Origin: Amycolatopsis orientalis DSM 43388 | GTDB lineage: Bacteria; Actinomycetota; Actinomycetes; Mycobacteriales; Pseudonocardiaceae | Reading direction: 5' to 3' | Length of the DNA stretch: 64,000 bases | Assembly: GCF_000411975.1 (NCBI RefSeq) | Contig: NZ_ASXG01000073.1 | Coordinates: 1-64,000 of the forward strand | Part shown: one piece after another, positions 1 through 7,933 of the stretch | Position numbering within the stretch: the stretch's first letter is position 1 | How the letters are laid out: each line of letters opens with the position of its first letter | Position numbers and translations under genes: made by a program | The notes under the pieces: model-generated | The model's database searches: none | What the model saw: the letters and a program-made list of their open reading frames with translations, nothing else | Told to the model about the DNA's origin: nothing

Positions 1-196
1 CCGCAGGGAGGCTTCGTATCGGGGTGCAGGGCGGGGGCTGGGTGCCTCGATGGGTGGGTGCGGCGGTGCGGTTCGCGGGTGGGTGGGGTGGCTGGTCGTG
101 AGGGTTGCCCTCGCGGACTCCTGCTCGCCGCGCCCGATGCGGGTTCCACTCGCCGGGACGGCGGCGTGGGCGCGTGGCGGATGATAGGAATGGCCG

Positions 197-1519
197 GTGA
201 CCCAACCGAACTTGATCGACGCCGCCGCGGACGAGGCTGTCACGCTCACCAGCGAGCTGATCCGCATCGACACCACCAATACCGGCGACCCCGAGACCCT
301 CGTGGGCGAGCGGGTCGCGGCGGAGTACGTCGCGGAGAAGCTGACCGACGCCGGGTACGAGATCACCTACGTCGAGTCCGGCGGCAAGGACCGGCACAAC
401 GTCGTCGTGCGGCTGCCGGGGGCCGACCCCAGTCGCGGGGCGTTGCTGATCCACGGGCACCTCGACGTGGTTCCCGCGGACCCGGCCGAATGGTCGGTGC
501 ACCCGTTCTCCGGCGCGGTCCAGGACGGGTATGTCTGGGGGCGCGGCGCGGTCGACATGAAGGACATGGTCGGCATGACGCTGGCCCTCGCCCGGCACTA
601 CAAGATCAACAATATCGTCCCCCCGCGCGACCTGGTGTTCTTGTTCGTCGCCGACGAAGAGGCGGGCGGCAAGTACGGGGCGCAGTGGCTGGTGGAGCAC
701 CGGCCGGAGCTGTTCGAGGGCGTCACGGAGGCGATCAGCGAGGTCGGCGGCTTCTCGATCACGTTGAAGGACAACGTCCGCGCGTACGTGATCGAGACGG
801 CCGAGAAGGGCATCCGCTGGATGAAGCTGCGCGTGCGCGGCACAGCCGGCCACGGGTCGATGATCCACCGCGACAACGCGGTCACCAAGCTGTCCGAGGC
901 GGTGGCGAAGCTGGGGCAGCACCAGTTCCCGCTGGTGCTGACCGATTCCGTGCGCGAGTTCCTCGCCGGCGTCACCGAGATCACCGGCTGGGACTTTCCC
1001 GAGGACGACCTCGAGGGCGCGGTCGCCAAGCTGGGCAACATCTCCCGGATGATCGGCGCGACCCTGCGCGACACCGCGAACCCGACGATGCTCACCGCGG
1101 GCTACAAGTCGAACGTGATCCCCTCGGTCGCCGAGGCGGCGGTCGACTGCCGCATCCTCCCGGGGCGGATCGAGGCGTTCGACCGCGAGCTGGACGAGCT
1201 GCTCGGCCCGGACATCGAGAAGGAATGGATGGAGCTGCCGCCGGTCGAGACGACGTTCGACGGCGCGCTCGTCGACGCCATGACCGCCGCGGTGCTCGCC
1301 GAGGACCCGGGCGCGCGCACCCTGCCCTACATGCTGTCCGGCGGCACCGACGCGAAATCCTTCCAGCAGCTCGGCATCCGCAATTTCGGCTTCGCGCCGC
1401 TGAAACTGCCCGCCGACCTCGACTTCTCCGGGCTGTTCCACGGCGTCGACGAGCGCGTCCCGGTCGACGCGCTGAAGTTCGGCGTCCGGGTGCTGGACCG
1501 GTTCCTCCGCTCGTCCTGA
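197..1519 (+). CDS. M20-family metallopeptidase / dipeptidase-like
   Basis: The 440-residue protein has the M20/M25/M40 zinc-peptidase layout. It carries HGHLD at about 86-90, GRGAVDMKD at about 115-123 (bridging Asp) and ADEE at about 152-155, followed by the lid domain and a C-terminal metal-binding part (SGGTDAKSF). Members cleave dipeptides or N-acyl amino acids in the cytoplasm; the substrate here cannot be read. The GTG start fits the conserved N-terminus MTQPNLIDAAADEAV. Its stop overlaps the ATG of the next gene (ATGA-type overlap), so the two are probably co-translated. A second M20 enzyme with the same motifs lies at 33808-35112. Family assignment is firm; substrate is unknown. Confidence 0.9.
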   Translation: MTQPNLIDAAADEAVTLTSELIRIDTTNTGDPETLVGERVAAEYVAEKLTDAGYEITYVESGGKDRHNVVVRLPGADPSRGALLIHGHLDVVPADPAEWSVHPFSGAVQDGYVWGRGAVDMKDMVGMTLALARHYKINNIVPPRDLVFLFVADEEAGGKYGAQWLVEHRPELFEGVTEAISEVGGFSITLKDNVRAYVIETAEKGIRWMKLRVRGTAGHGSMIHRDNAVTKLSEAVAKLGQHQFPLVLTDSVREFLAGVTEITGWDFPEDDLEGAVAKLGNISRMIGATLRDTANPTMLTAGYKSNVIPSVAEAAVDCRILPGRIEAFDRELDELLGPDIEKEWMELPPVETTFDGALVDAMTAAVLAEDPGARTLPYMLSGGTDAKSFQQLGIRNFGFAPLKLPADLDFSGLFHGVDERVPVDALKFGVRVLDRFLRSS

Positions 1520-2412
1520 TGTCCGCCTTCCGGCTCGCCGACGGCACGCCCCTGCACCTCGTGCGCAGGGGCGACCCGGCGGCGGCCGTGACCGTCGTGC
1601 TGCTGCACGGCTACGCGCTCGACCAGCGGAGCTGGGGCCGGATCGCGCCGCTGCTGCCGGACGCGGTCGAGCATCCGCTCGCGGTGGTCAGCTACGACCA
1701 CCGCGGGCACGGCGAATCCGGCCGGGCCGCGCGCGGCACCGCGACCATGGGCCAGCTCGCCGACGACCTCGCCGAGGTGCTCGAGCGGGAGGTCCCGGAC
1801 GGCCGGGCGGTGCTCGTCGGCCACGACATGGGCGGGCTCGCGGTCATGTCGCTGACCCAGCGGCATCCGGAGCTGTTCGCCGCGCGCGTCGGCGGGCTGG
1901 TGCTGCTGTCGACCTCGTCCGGGCGGCTGGCCACCGAGGCGTCTGCGGCCTGGCCCAACGCGCTCGGCAAGGTCGCCCAAGACCTGGAAATGGTGCTGGG
2001 CGCGAAGCTGTACGGCGTGTTCCGCGAACACACCAGCCGCGCGGTGAGCGCCGGGCTGCGCTGGTGGCTGTTCGGCGACGATCCCGATCCCGAGCTGGTC
2101 GAGCTGACCGTCAAGATGATCCGCGGCAACTGGCCGCACACCGTCGCGCAGTTCCGGCCGGCGCTCGACGCCTACGCGCGCGAGGCCGCGTTGTCGCTGG
2201 CCGGCGACCTGCCGGTGACAGCGATCGTGGGAGAGCGGGACCGGATCGTCGCGCCCGCGGACGTCGAGCAGTTCGTCGGCGGGCTCGCCCAGGGCTACGC
2301 CGTGGTGCTGCCCGGCGTCGGGCACGTGGTGCCGCTGGAGGCCGCCGCGCAGGTCGTTCCGCGGATCGCCTCGGTGGTGCACGAGGTCTACCGACAAGAA
2401 AACCTGTCTTGA
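1519..2412 (+). CDS. alpha/beta hydrolase with Asp in the nucleophile elbow
   Basis: The 297-residue protein has a standard alpha/beta-hydrolase core. The oxyanion region is LLHGY at about 29-33, then SYDHRGHGES at about 58-67, a nucleophile elbow GHDMGG at about 101-106, an acid in GERDRIV and a histidine in GVGHVV. The elbow has Asp where lipases and esterases have Ser. Asp is the nucleophile in epoxide hydrolases and haloalkane dehalogenases, so ester hydrolysis should not be assumed. The ATG overlaps the stop of the upstream M20 gene by 1 nt, which fixes the start and indicates a two-gene operon. Specific substrate is unknown. Confidence 0.85.
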   Translation: MSAFRLADGTPLHLVRRGDPAAAVTVVLLHGYALDQRSWGRIAPLLPDAVEHPLAVVSYDHRGHGESGRAARGTATMGQLADDLAEVLEREVPDGRAVLVGHDMGGLAVMSLTQRHPELFAARVGGLVLLSTSSGRLATEASAAWPNALGKVAQDLEMVLGAKLYGVFREHTSRAVSAGLRWWLFGDDPDPELVELTVKMIRGNWPHTVAQFRPALDAYAREAALSLAGDLPVTAIVGERDRIVAPADVEQFVGGLAQGYAVVLPGVGHVVPLEAAAQVVPRIASVVHEVYRQENLS

Positions 2413-2436
2413 CAAGCTAAGTGTTCAGGCGCGACG

Positions 2437-3048
2437 ATGGGACGCATGTTTCCCGTTGCGGTGATCGAGGACGCGGCCGCGGCCGAGGTGTCGCTGGATC
2501 CGGTCCGGGCCCGGCTGCTGGCCGAACTGGCCCAGCCGGCCTCGGCGACGATGCTGGCCGCCCGCGTCGACCTGCCGAGGCAGAAGGTCAATTACCACCT
2601 GCGCGCGCTGGAGAAGCACGGCCTCGTGGAGCTGGTCGAGGAGCGGCGCAAGGGCAACGTCACCGAGCGGATGATGCAGGCGACCGCGGCGTCCTACGTG
2701 ATTTCGCCGTCCGCGCTCGCCGCCGTGCAGCCCGATCCGGCGCAGTCGCCGGACCGGCTCTCCGCGCGCTGGCTGCTGGCGGTCGCCGGACGGCTGGTGC
2801 GCGACGTCGGAATCCTGATCACCGGGGCGGCGAAAGCGAAGAAGCGCGTAGCCACCTTCGCGCTCGACGGCGAAGTCCGGTTCGCTTCGGCCGCCGACCG
2901 GGCGGCGTTCGCGGAGGAACTGGCGACGGCGGTGACGACGCTGGTGGCGAAGTACCACGACGAGAAAGCCGAGAACGGCCGCGCGCACCGGGTGGTGCTG
3001 GCGGTGCACCCGAGCGTGCCGACGGGGGAGGAAAACGGGCATGGGTAA
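2437..3048 (+). CDS. ArsR-like winged-helix transcriptional regulator
   Basis: The 203-residue protein has an N-terminal winged helix-turn-helix at about 20-75: a recognition helix around PRQKVNYHLRALEKHGLVEL, then a wing ERRKGNVTERMM. The C-terminal half is of unassigned type. This helix-turn-helix belongs to the ArsR/HTH_20 group, which often pairs with SRPBCC/AHSA1 proteins. The downstream AHSA1 gene overlaps its end by 8 nt, so it is probably an autoregulated two-gene operon. The start is the first ATG; a second in-frame ATG three codons later is also possible. A TTGACA element at 2409-2414, overlapping the previous stop codon, could be its -35. Confidence 0.85.
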   Translation: MGRMFPVAVIEDAAAAEVSLDPVRARLLAELAQPASATMLAARVDLPRQKVNYHLRALEKHGLVELVEERRKGNVTERMMQATAASYVISPSALAAVQPDPAQSPDRLSARWLLAVAGRLVRDVGILITGAAKAKKRVATFALDGEVRFASAADRAAFAEELATAVTTLVAKYHDEKAENGRAHRVVLAVHPSVPTGEENGHG

Positions 3049-3769
3049 GGAATTCCGCGAGGTCGACGTCGCCGAGGTCCCGGTCGAACCGGAAGAGGTC
3101 TGGGCGGCGATCGCGACCGGGCCGGGCATCGACTCGTGGTTCATGGGCCGCAACGAGGTCGAGGGCGGGGTCGGCGGCGCGGTGCGCGGAGCGTTCGCCG
3201 CGTACGAGCCGACGCACGCGATCACCGCGTGGGACCCGCCGCACCGGCTGGCCTACGGCGGCGAACCGGAGCCGGACGGACGACGGATCGCGTACGAATT
3301 CCTCGTCGAGGGACGAGACGGCGGCAGTTCGGTGATCCGCTGCGTCACGAGCGGCTTCCTGCCCGGCGACGACTGGGCGGACGAATTCGAGGCGATGCAG
3401 GCGGGCGGCGCGTTGTTCTTCCGCAACCTGGTGGAGTTCGTGCGGCATTTCCCGGGCCGGACGGCGACACCGGTCACCGCGTTCGGATCGGCGGCCGTCA
3501 CGGACTGGCCGGCGTTGTGGGCTGCGTTGGCGAAGGAGCTGGGCGTCGAACAGCTGACCGTGGGCGCGGAAGTCCGGCTCGACGGGGCGGACGGCGTGGT
3601 GTACGCGGTGAACAGCCAGACCGTCGGGATCCGTACCGAACAGGGACTTTTCTGCTTCCTGCAAGGCTTCCGCGGCCCGCTGGTGGCGACGCACCACATC
3701 GTCGGACCGGACGTCGACGCGGCGGCCGAGGAAGCCAAGTGGGCGGAGTGGATCACCGCGCTCGGCTGA
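3041..3769 (+). CDS. SRPBCC (AHSA1-type) domain protein
   Basis: The 242-residue protein starts with an AHSA1/START-like fold: a VPVEPEEVWAAIATG segment, then GRNEVEGGVGG, ITAWDPPHRLAY and VIRCVTSGF. The C-terminal extension repeats a shorter strand-rich pattern (LTVGAEVRLDGADGVVYAV). Such proteins bind hydrophobic ligands or stimulate partner proteins; no catalytic residues are evident. It overlaps the regulator upstream by 8 nt, so the two are co-expressed. An acyl or stress ligand sensed by this pair is a guess; the fold assignment is solid. Confidence 0.82.
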   Translation: MGKEFREVDVAEVPVEPEEVWAAIATGPGIDSWFMGRNEVEGGVGGAVRGAFAAYEPTHAITAWDPPHRLAYGGEPEPDGRRIAYEFLVEGRDGGSSVIRCVTSGFLPGDDWADEFEAMQAGGALFFRNLVEFVRHFPGRTATPVTAFGSAAVTDWPALWAALAKELGVEQLTVGAEVRLDGADGVVYAVNSQTVGIRTEQGLFCFLQGFRGPLVATHHIVGPDVDAAAEEAKWAEWITALG

Positions 3770-3808
3770 CGAGCCAGACCACCTTCCGCGCAACGGACAG
3801 CAGGCAGG

Positions 3809-4033
3809 TCAGGTCGGGAGGCCCGTCGAGTGGTCCGCCGCCGTGCGTTTCCGCCGCAGCCAGATTCGTCGCGTCCCGTCGGCGTACAGCCGGACTGTGC
3901 GCAGTTCCCAGCCCGCGAACTCCGCGTGGATGGAGAGCTGGATCATCGCCGCGCGCCGGGACACCGCCGGGGGGAGGCGCAGGCGGCGATACTCCCAATC
4001 CCCTTCGACCACCGCCTCGTCGACTGTCGTCAT
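3809..4033 (-). CDS. DUF5703 small protein
   Basis: The 74-residue protein has the compact DUF5703 pattern: WEYRRLRLPPAVSRRAA, then SIHAEFAGWEL and TVRLYADGTRRIWLRRK. The function of this actinobacterial family is not established. The ATG at 4033 overlaps the TGA of the upstream lipoprotein gene (positions 4030-4032), implying translational coupling. A longer in-frame reading upstream is Arg/Pro-rich shadow sequence, which supports the short start. Confidence 0.8.
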   Translation of the reverse strand: MTTVDEAVVEGDWEYRRLRLPPAVSRRAAMIQLSIHAEFAGWELRTVRLYADGTRRIWLRRKRTAADHSTGLPT

Positions 4034-5043
4034 GGCTGGATCACCTGGGTCCCTTCTCCGGCGGCCGAGCCGACGAACACGCGGCCGCTCTGGTCGTCGA
4101 CGCCCACCGTGTCCGGCTGGCGCACGGTCGGGAATCGGTACTTCTCGACGGGCTCTCCGCCGCGGACGTCGTAGCCGACGACCTCGTTGCGGGCGGTCAG
4201 GGTGATCCACGCCAGGCTGCGCTTCGCGTCGTAGGCGAGGCCGTACGGGCTGCCCGGCACCGGGTAGCGTTGGCGGAGGATCAGGGGGTTGGTCGAGAAC
4301 GCGAGCAGCGCGCCCGCGCGCGTGTCGGTGACCAGGACGCGGCCGTAGGAGTCGGCGACCGCGTTGGCGGCGCCGTCGCCCGCGCGCAGGCCTTCGTCCA
4401 TGGTCCCGCCTTGCACGTCCACACTGAACACGGCGGTGCGCAGCCGGTCGAGGACCACGACGCCGTTGCCGGTGTTGACCACGTCGTCGGCGCTGTAGAG
4501 CTGGCCGGTGATCGTCTTCGCCACCGAGCCGTTCGCCAGCACCTCGACGGCCTTGCGGTCGCGGACCGCGACGAGCGTGTCCGGTCCGTCGGCGACCCCG
4601 GCGGCCGGCTGCCCGGCGACCTTCTCGGCGGTCAGCTGCCCGCCCGGCAGCGCGACGCGGGCGAGCACGCCTTTGCCCGGGATCCCGGCGAGCGCCTGGC
4701 CCGCGGACACGCTGAGCGATTCCGCCGGACCGGGCAGCGGGACGGTCTTCTTCGGCGCGCCGAGCGAGCCGAGGTCGTAAAGTCGCAGCTCAGCGGGTTG
4801 CTTGAGGGCGACGACGAGGGTGCGGCTCTGCTGGTCGGCGGCGATCGCGGAGACCACCGGCATCGGCAGCACCTGCCCGGCCGGCGGCGTCGCGCGGGCG
4901 GGGGAGACCGCCGGTTTCGCGGCGGTCGGATTGGCCACGACCTGCAGGTCGTCCTTCGGCTGCGCCGACGACGAACAGGCGGACAGCGCGAGCGCACCGG
5001 CCAGCGGGATCGCGATCCGCGAGGCGGCGGTGAGCCGACGCAC
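4030..5043 (-). CDS. secreted lipoprotein with YncE-like beta-propeller
   Basis: The 337-residue protein starts at GTG 5043 behind a clear GGAGG (5051-5055) with a 7-nt spacer. The N-terminus is a lipoprotein signal with lipobox LSAC at about residue 23. The rest consists of repeated beta-strand blades (LVVALKQPAELRLYDLGS, VLVTDTRAGALLAFS, TVGVDDQSGRVFVG), typical of YncE/surface-layer seven-bladed propellers. It is predicted to be anchored on the outside of the membrane. Function is unknown; binding or scaffolding is likely. It is coupled to the DUF5703 gene downstream by a 3-nt overlap. Confidence 0.85.
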   Translation of the reverse strand: MRRLTAASRIAIPLAGALALSACSSSAQPKDDLQVVANPTAAKPAVSPARATPPAGQVLPMPVVSAIAADQQSRTLVVALKQPAELRLYDLGSLGAPKKTVPLPGPAESLSVSAGQALAGIPGKGVLARVALPGGQLTAEKVAGQPAAGVADGPDTLVAVRDRKAVEVLANGSVAKTITGQLYSADDVVNTGNGVVVLDRLRTAVFSVDVQGGTMDEGLRAGDGAANAVADSYGRVLVTDTRAGALLAFSTNPLILRQRYPVPGSPYGLAYDAKRSLAWITLTARNEVVGYDVRGGEPVEKYRFPTVRQPDTVGVDDQSGRVFVGSAAGEGTQVIQP

Positions 5044-5141
5044 CTTGAAACCTCCAGCAAAGCTCCGGCGAGCAGATCCTTCCAGCATCCTCCACGATCG
5101 CCGAACCGTCACGCCCGTGTCACCGACCCGACACCTGCGGC

Positions 5142-6104
5142 TCACCGGGTGCCCCGTTCCGGATAGCCGAACTCGATGCCGCTGACGTCGTCCAGCGCGC
5201 TGCGGATGGCGGGCGGGAGCGTCAGGTCCTCAGCGGCGAGCGAGCCGGTGAGCTGGCCGGTGTCGCGCGCGCCGACGACCGGCGCGGCGACCCCGGGCCG
5301 GTCGCGGACCCAGGCGAGCGCCACCGCGAGCGGCGAGGTGCCGAGGCCCTCGGCAGCGGTCGTGACCGCCTGCACGATCCGCGCCGCCCGCTCGGTGCGG
5401 TGGTGTTCGACGTACCCGGCGTACTCGGCGGAGGCGCCGCGCGAGTCGGCGGGCGTTCCGGTGCGGTACTTGCCGGTGAGCACGCCGCGGCCGAGCGGGG
5501 CCCACGGCAGGAGGCCGATCCCGTGGTGCGCCGCGGCCGGGACGACTTCGCGTTCGATGCCGCGTTCCAGCAGCGAGTACTCGAACTGCCCGGACACGAA
5601 CGGCACCGTGGCGTGCGAGGCGGCGGTGGCGAGCTGCCAGCCCGCGTAGTTGGACACGCCCACGTAGCGGACCTTGCCGCTCGTCACCGCGTAGTCGAGC
5701 GCGGACAGCGTTTCCTCGATCGGCACGCCGGAATCCCACGCGTGCAGCTGCCACAGGTCGATGTGGTCGGTGCGCAGCCGCTGCAGCGACCCCTCGAGCG
5801 CGGACAGCAGCGCGCCGCGCGAGGCACCGCCGCCGAACGGGCCGTCGCTGCGGCGGGCGACAGTCTTGGTGGCCAGCACCACGTCCTCGCGCGGCACCAG
5901 GTCCGACAGCAGTTCGCCCAGCATCCGCTCGGCCTCGCCGCCGGCGTAGAGGTCGGCGGTGTCCACGAGCGTGCCGCCCGCGTCGACGAACGCGACCAGC
6001 TGGCTGGCCGCCTCGTCCGGATCGGTGTCGCCGCCCCACGTCATGGTGCCGAGGGCCATCCGCGATATCCGCAGTCCCGACCGGCCGAGCTGTCGCTTTT
6101 CCAC
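5142..6104 (-). CDS. aldo/keto reductase
   Basis: The 320-residue protein is an NADP(H)-dependent (alpha/beta)8-barrel oxidoreductase. The catalytic tetrad is visible as Asp48 and Tyr53 (in VDTADLY), Lys80 (ATK) and His121 (WQLHAWD). The C-terminal cofactor segment is APVVGARDTGQL. The GTG start was chosen because VEKRQLGRSGLRIS is the standard AKR N-terminus; the longer ORF only adds Arg-rich shadow. Substrate is unknown. It is divergent from uppP, with a 161-nt shared intergenic region. Confidence 0.9.
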   Translation of the reverse strand: MEKRQLGRSGLRISRMALGTMTWGGDTDPDEAASQLVAFVDAGGTLVDTADLYAGGEAERMLGELLSDLVPREDVVLATKTVARRSDGPFGGGASRGALLSALEGSLQRLRTDHIDLWQLHAWDSGVPIEETLSALDYAVTSGKVRYVGVSNYAGWQLATAASHATVPFVSGQFEYSLLERGIEREVVPAAAHHGIGLLPWAPLGRGVLTGKYRTGTPADSRGASAEYAGYVEHHRTERAARIVQAVTTAAEGLGTSPLAVALAWVRDRPGVAAPVVGARDTGQLTGSLAAEDLTLPPAIRSALDDVSGIEFGYPERGTR

Positions 6105-6265
6105 GACCGCCGAGCGTAGCCGTCGGACCCGCCCCGGCCCGATCAAGGTGGCCCCGTGTCGGACCGGGGCCCTCGCGGCGGTCCTGCCGAACCACCCGAT
6201 AGGTTCGCGACCGTGCGAATCGGACTGCGCCCCGTGCGGGCGGGCGAACCGGCGGGAGCGGCCTG

Positions 6266-7108
6266 ATGGGATGGTTCGAGGCCCTGGTCCTGGGGCTGGT
6301 GCAGGGGCTCACGGAGTTCCTGCCGATCTCCTCGAGCGCGCACGTGCGGATCGTCGCGGCCCTGGCGGGCTGGGGCGACCCGGGCGCGGCGTTCACCGCG
6401 GTCACCCAGATCGGCACCGAGCTGGCGGTGATCCTCTACTTCGGGCCGAAGATCGGCCGGATCCTGCGCGCCTGGTTCTTCTCGCTGTACCGCCCCGGCT
6501 GGCGGCGCGACCCGGACGCGCGGCTGGGCTGGCTGATCATCGTCGGCTCGCTGCCGATCGTGGTGCTCGGCCTGCTGCTGCAGGACGAGATCGACCGGGC
6601 GTTCCGCGACCTGCGGATCACCGCGACGACGCTGATCGTGTTCGGCCTGATCCTGCTGTTCGCCGACCGGACCGCGAAGCAGCAGCGGACGCTGGACCAC
6701 CTGAACGTGCCGCACGGCCTGGCGTACGGCTTCGCGCAGGCGCTCGCGCTGATCCCGGGCGTCTCGCGCTCGGGCGGCACGACGAGCGCCGGCCTGCTGA
6801 TGGGCTACACCCGGTCGGAAGCCGCGGAGTACTCCTTCCTGCTCGCGGTGCCCGCGGTGTTCGGCTCGGGGCTGTACAAGCTGACCGACATCGGCAAGAA
6901 CGGCGAGGACGCGCAGTGGGGGCCGACGATCCTGGCCACGCTGGTCGCCTTCGGCGTCGGCTACCTGGTGATCGCGTGGCTGATGGCCTACATCAAGAAG
7001 CGCAGCTTCGTGCCCTTCGTGGTCTACCGGGTGGTGCTCGGCGCGGTGCTGTTCGGCCTGGTCTTCGGCGGCGTGCTCGACCCGAACGCGGGACCCGCCG
7101 GGGGCTGA
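6266..7108 (+). CDS. uppP: undecaprenyl-diphosphate phosphatase
   Basis: The 280-residue integral membrane protein has both BacA/UppP signatures: [10 protein letters not shown] near residue 20 and [14 protein letters not shown] near 165-178. Eight or so hydrophobic helices and the family's usual length fit. It dephosphorylates C55-PP to C55-P, recycling the lipid carrier for peptidoglycan and other wall polymers, and its activity affects bacitracin tolerance. The MSMEG_4193-type phosphatase follows after 29 nt, a conserved actinobacterial pairing, so the two probably share a transcript. Confidence 0.96.
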   Translation: MGWFEALVLGLVQGLTEFLPISSSAHVRIVAALAGWGDPGAAFTAVTQIGTELAVILYFGPKIGRILRAWFFSLYRPGWRRDPDARLGWLIIVGSLPIVVLGLLLQDEIDRAFRDLRITATTLIVFGLILLFADRTAKQQRTLDHLNVPHGLAYGFAQALALIPGVSRSGGTTSAGLLMGYTRSEAAEYSFLLAVPAVFGSGLYKLTDIGKNGEDAQWGPTILATLVAFGVGYLVIAWLMAYIKKRSFVPFVVYRVVLGAVLFGLVFGGVLDPNAGPAGG

Positions 7109-7137
7109 CCCCGCCGATCACCGGTTAGGGTGGCGTC

Positions 7138-7842
7138 GTGAGTACGGTCATCTTGCTCCGGCACGGGAAGTCCACGGCCAACGGCTCGGGCGTCCTCGCC
7201 GGGCGCACCCCGAAGGTCGGGCTGGACGACACCGGCCGCGCGCAGGCCGCCGCCCTCGTCGAGCGCTTCGCCGGGGTGCCGGTCGCCGAGCTGGTGGTGT
7301 CGCCGATGCTGCGCTGCAAGCAGACCGTCGCGCCGCTGGCCGCCGCGCAGGGCCTGACGAAGGTCGTCGAGCCTCGGCTGTCCGAAGTGGACTACGGCGA
7401 GTGGACCGGCCGGGAACTCAAGAACCTCGTCAAGGAACCGCTGTGGCGCGTGGTGCAGGCGCACCCGTCGGCGGCGGTCTTCCCGGGCGGGGAGGGGCTC
7501 GCCGAGATGCAGGCGCGCGCCGTCGCCGCGATCCGCGCGCACGACGCCCGGATCACCGCCGAGCACGGCGAGCACGCGGTGTGGGTGGTGTGCAGCCACG
7601 GCGACGTGATCAAGTCGATCCTGGCCGACGCGCTGGGCCAGCACCTCGACGCCTTCCAGCGGATCGTGGTGGACCCGGCCGCGGTGTCGGTCGTGCGCTA
7701 CACCGAAACGCGGCCGTTCGTGCTCCGGGTGAACGAGCACGGCGGCGACCTGGCCGGGATCGTGCCGCCCCCGCCGAAGAAACGCGGCCGCGGCAAGAAG
7801 GCTTCGAGCGACGCGGTCGTCGGCGGAAGCACGGGGCGCTGA
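7138..7842 (+). CDS. histidine phosphatase (MSMEG_4193-type)
   Basis: The 234-residue protein belongs to the branch-2 phosphoglycerate-mutase-like superfamily. RHG at residues 8-10 provides the phosphorylated His, a second His is in CSHGD, and Arg and Glu are in the expected positions (SEVDYGEW). The C-terminus is a basic, Pro/Lys-rich tail (PPPPKKRGRGKK). In Mycobacterium tuberculosis the orthologous set is uppP, this phosphatase, DUF3090 and SCO1664-type in a row. Here the last two lie about 40 kb away at 48468-49861. The GTG start fits the conserved N-terminus. Confidence 0.88.
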   Translation: MSTVILLRHGKSTANGSGVLAGRTPKVGLDDTGRAQAAALVERFAGVPVAELVVSPMLRCKQTVAPLAAAQGLTKVVEPRLSEVDYGEWTGRELKNLVKEPLWRVVQAHPSAAVFPGGEGLAEMQARAVAAIRAHDARITAEHGEHAVWVVCSHGDVIKSILADALGQHLDAFQRIVVDPAAVSVVRYTETRPFVLRVNEHGGDLAGIVPPPPKKRGRGKKASSDAVVGGSTGR

Positions 7843-7933
7843 CGGCCGACAGTCCTTCCGTCGGGTGCCGGACCCCGTAGGGTGGGCGGAACCACGTGGA
7901 AAACCCTGTGGAGAACCAGGAGCGCAAACCCGA

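Noticed and set aside
58..2412. 784-residue open frame spanning the M20 and hydrolase genes
   Set aside because: Its first two-thirds are Arg/Pro-rich and lie out of frame with the clear M20 peptidase. Only the last 297 codons are real, as the alpha/beta hydrolase.
3136..5166. Long plus-strand open frame over the lipoprotein and DUF5703 genes
   Set aside because: It is an antisense shadow; the minus-strand lipoprotein has a signal peptide, lipobox and Shine-Dalgarno.
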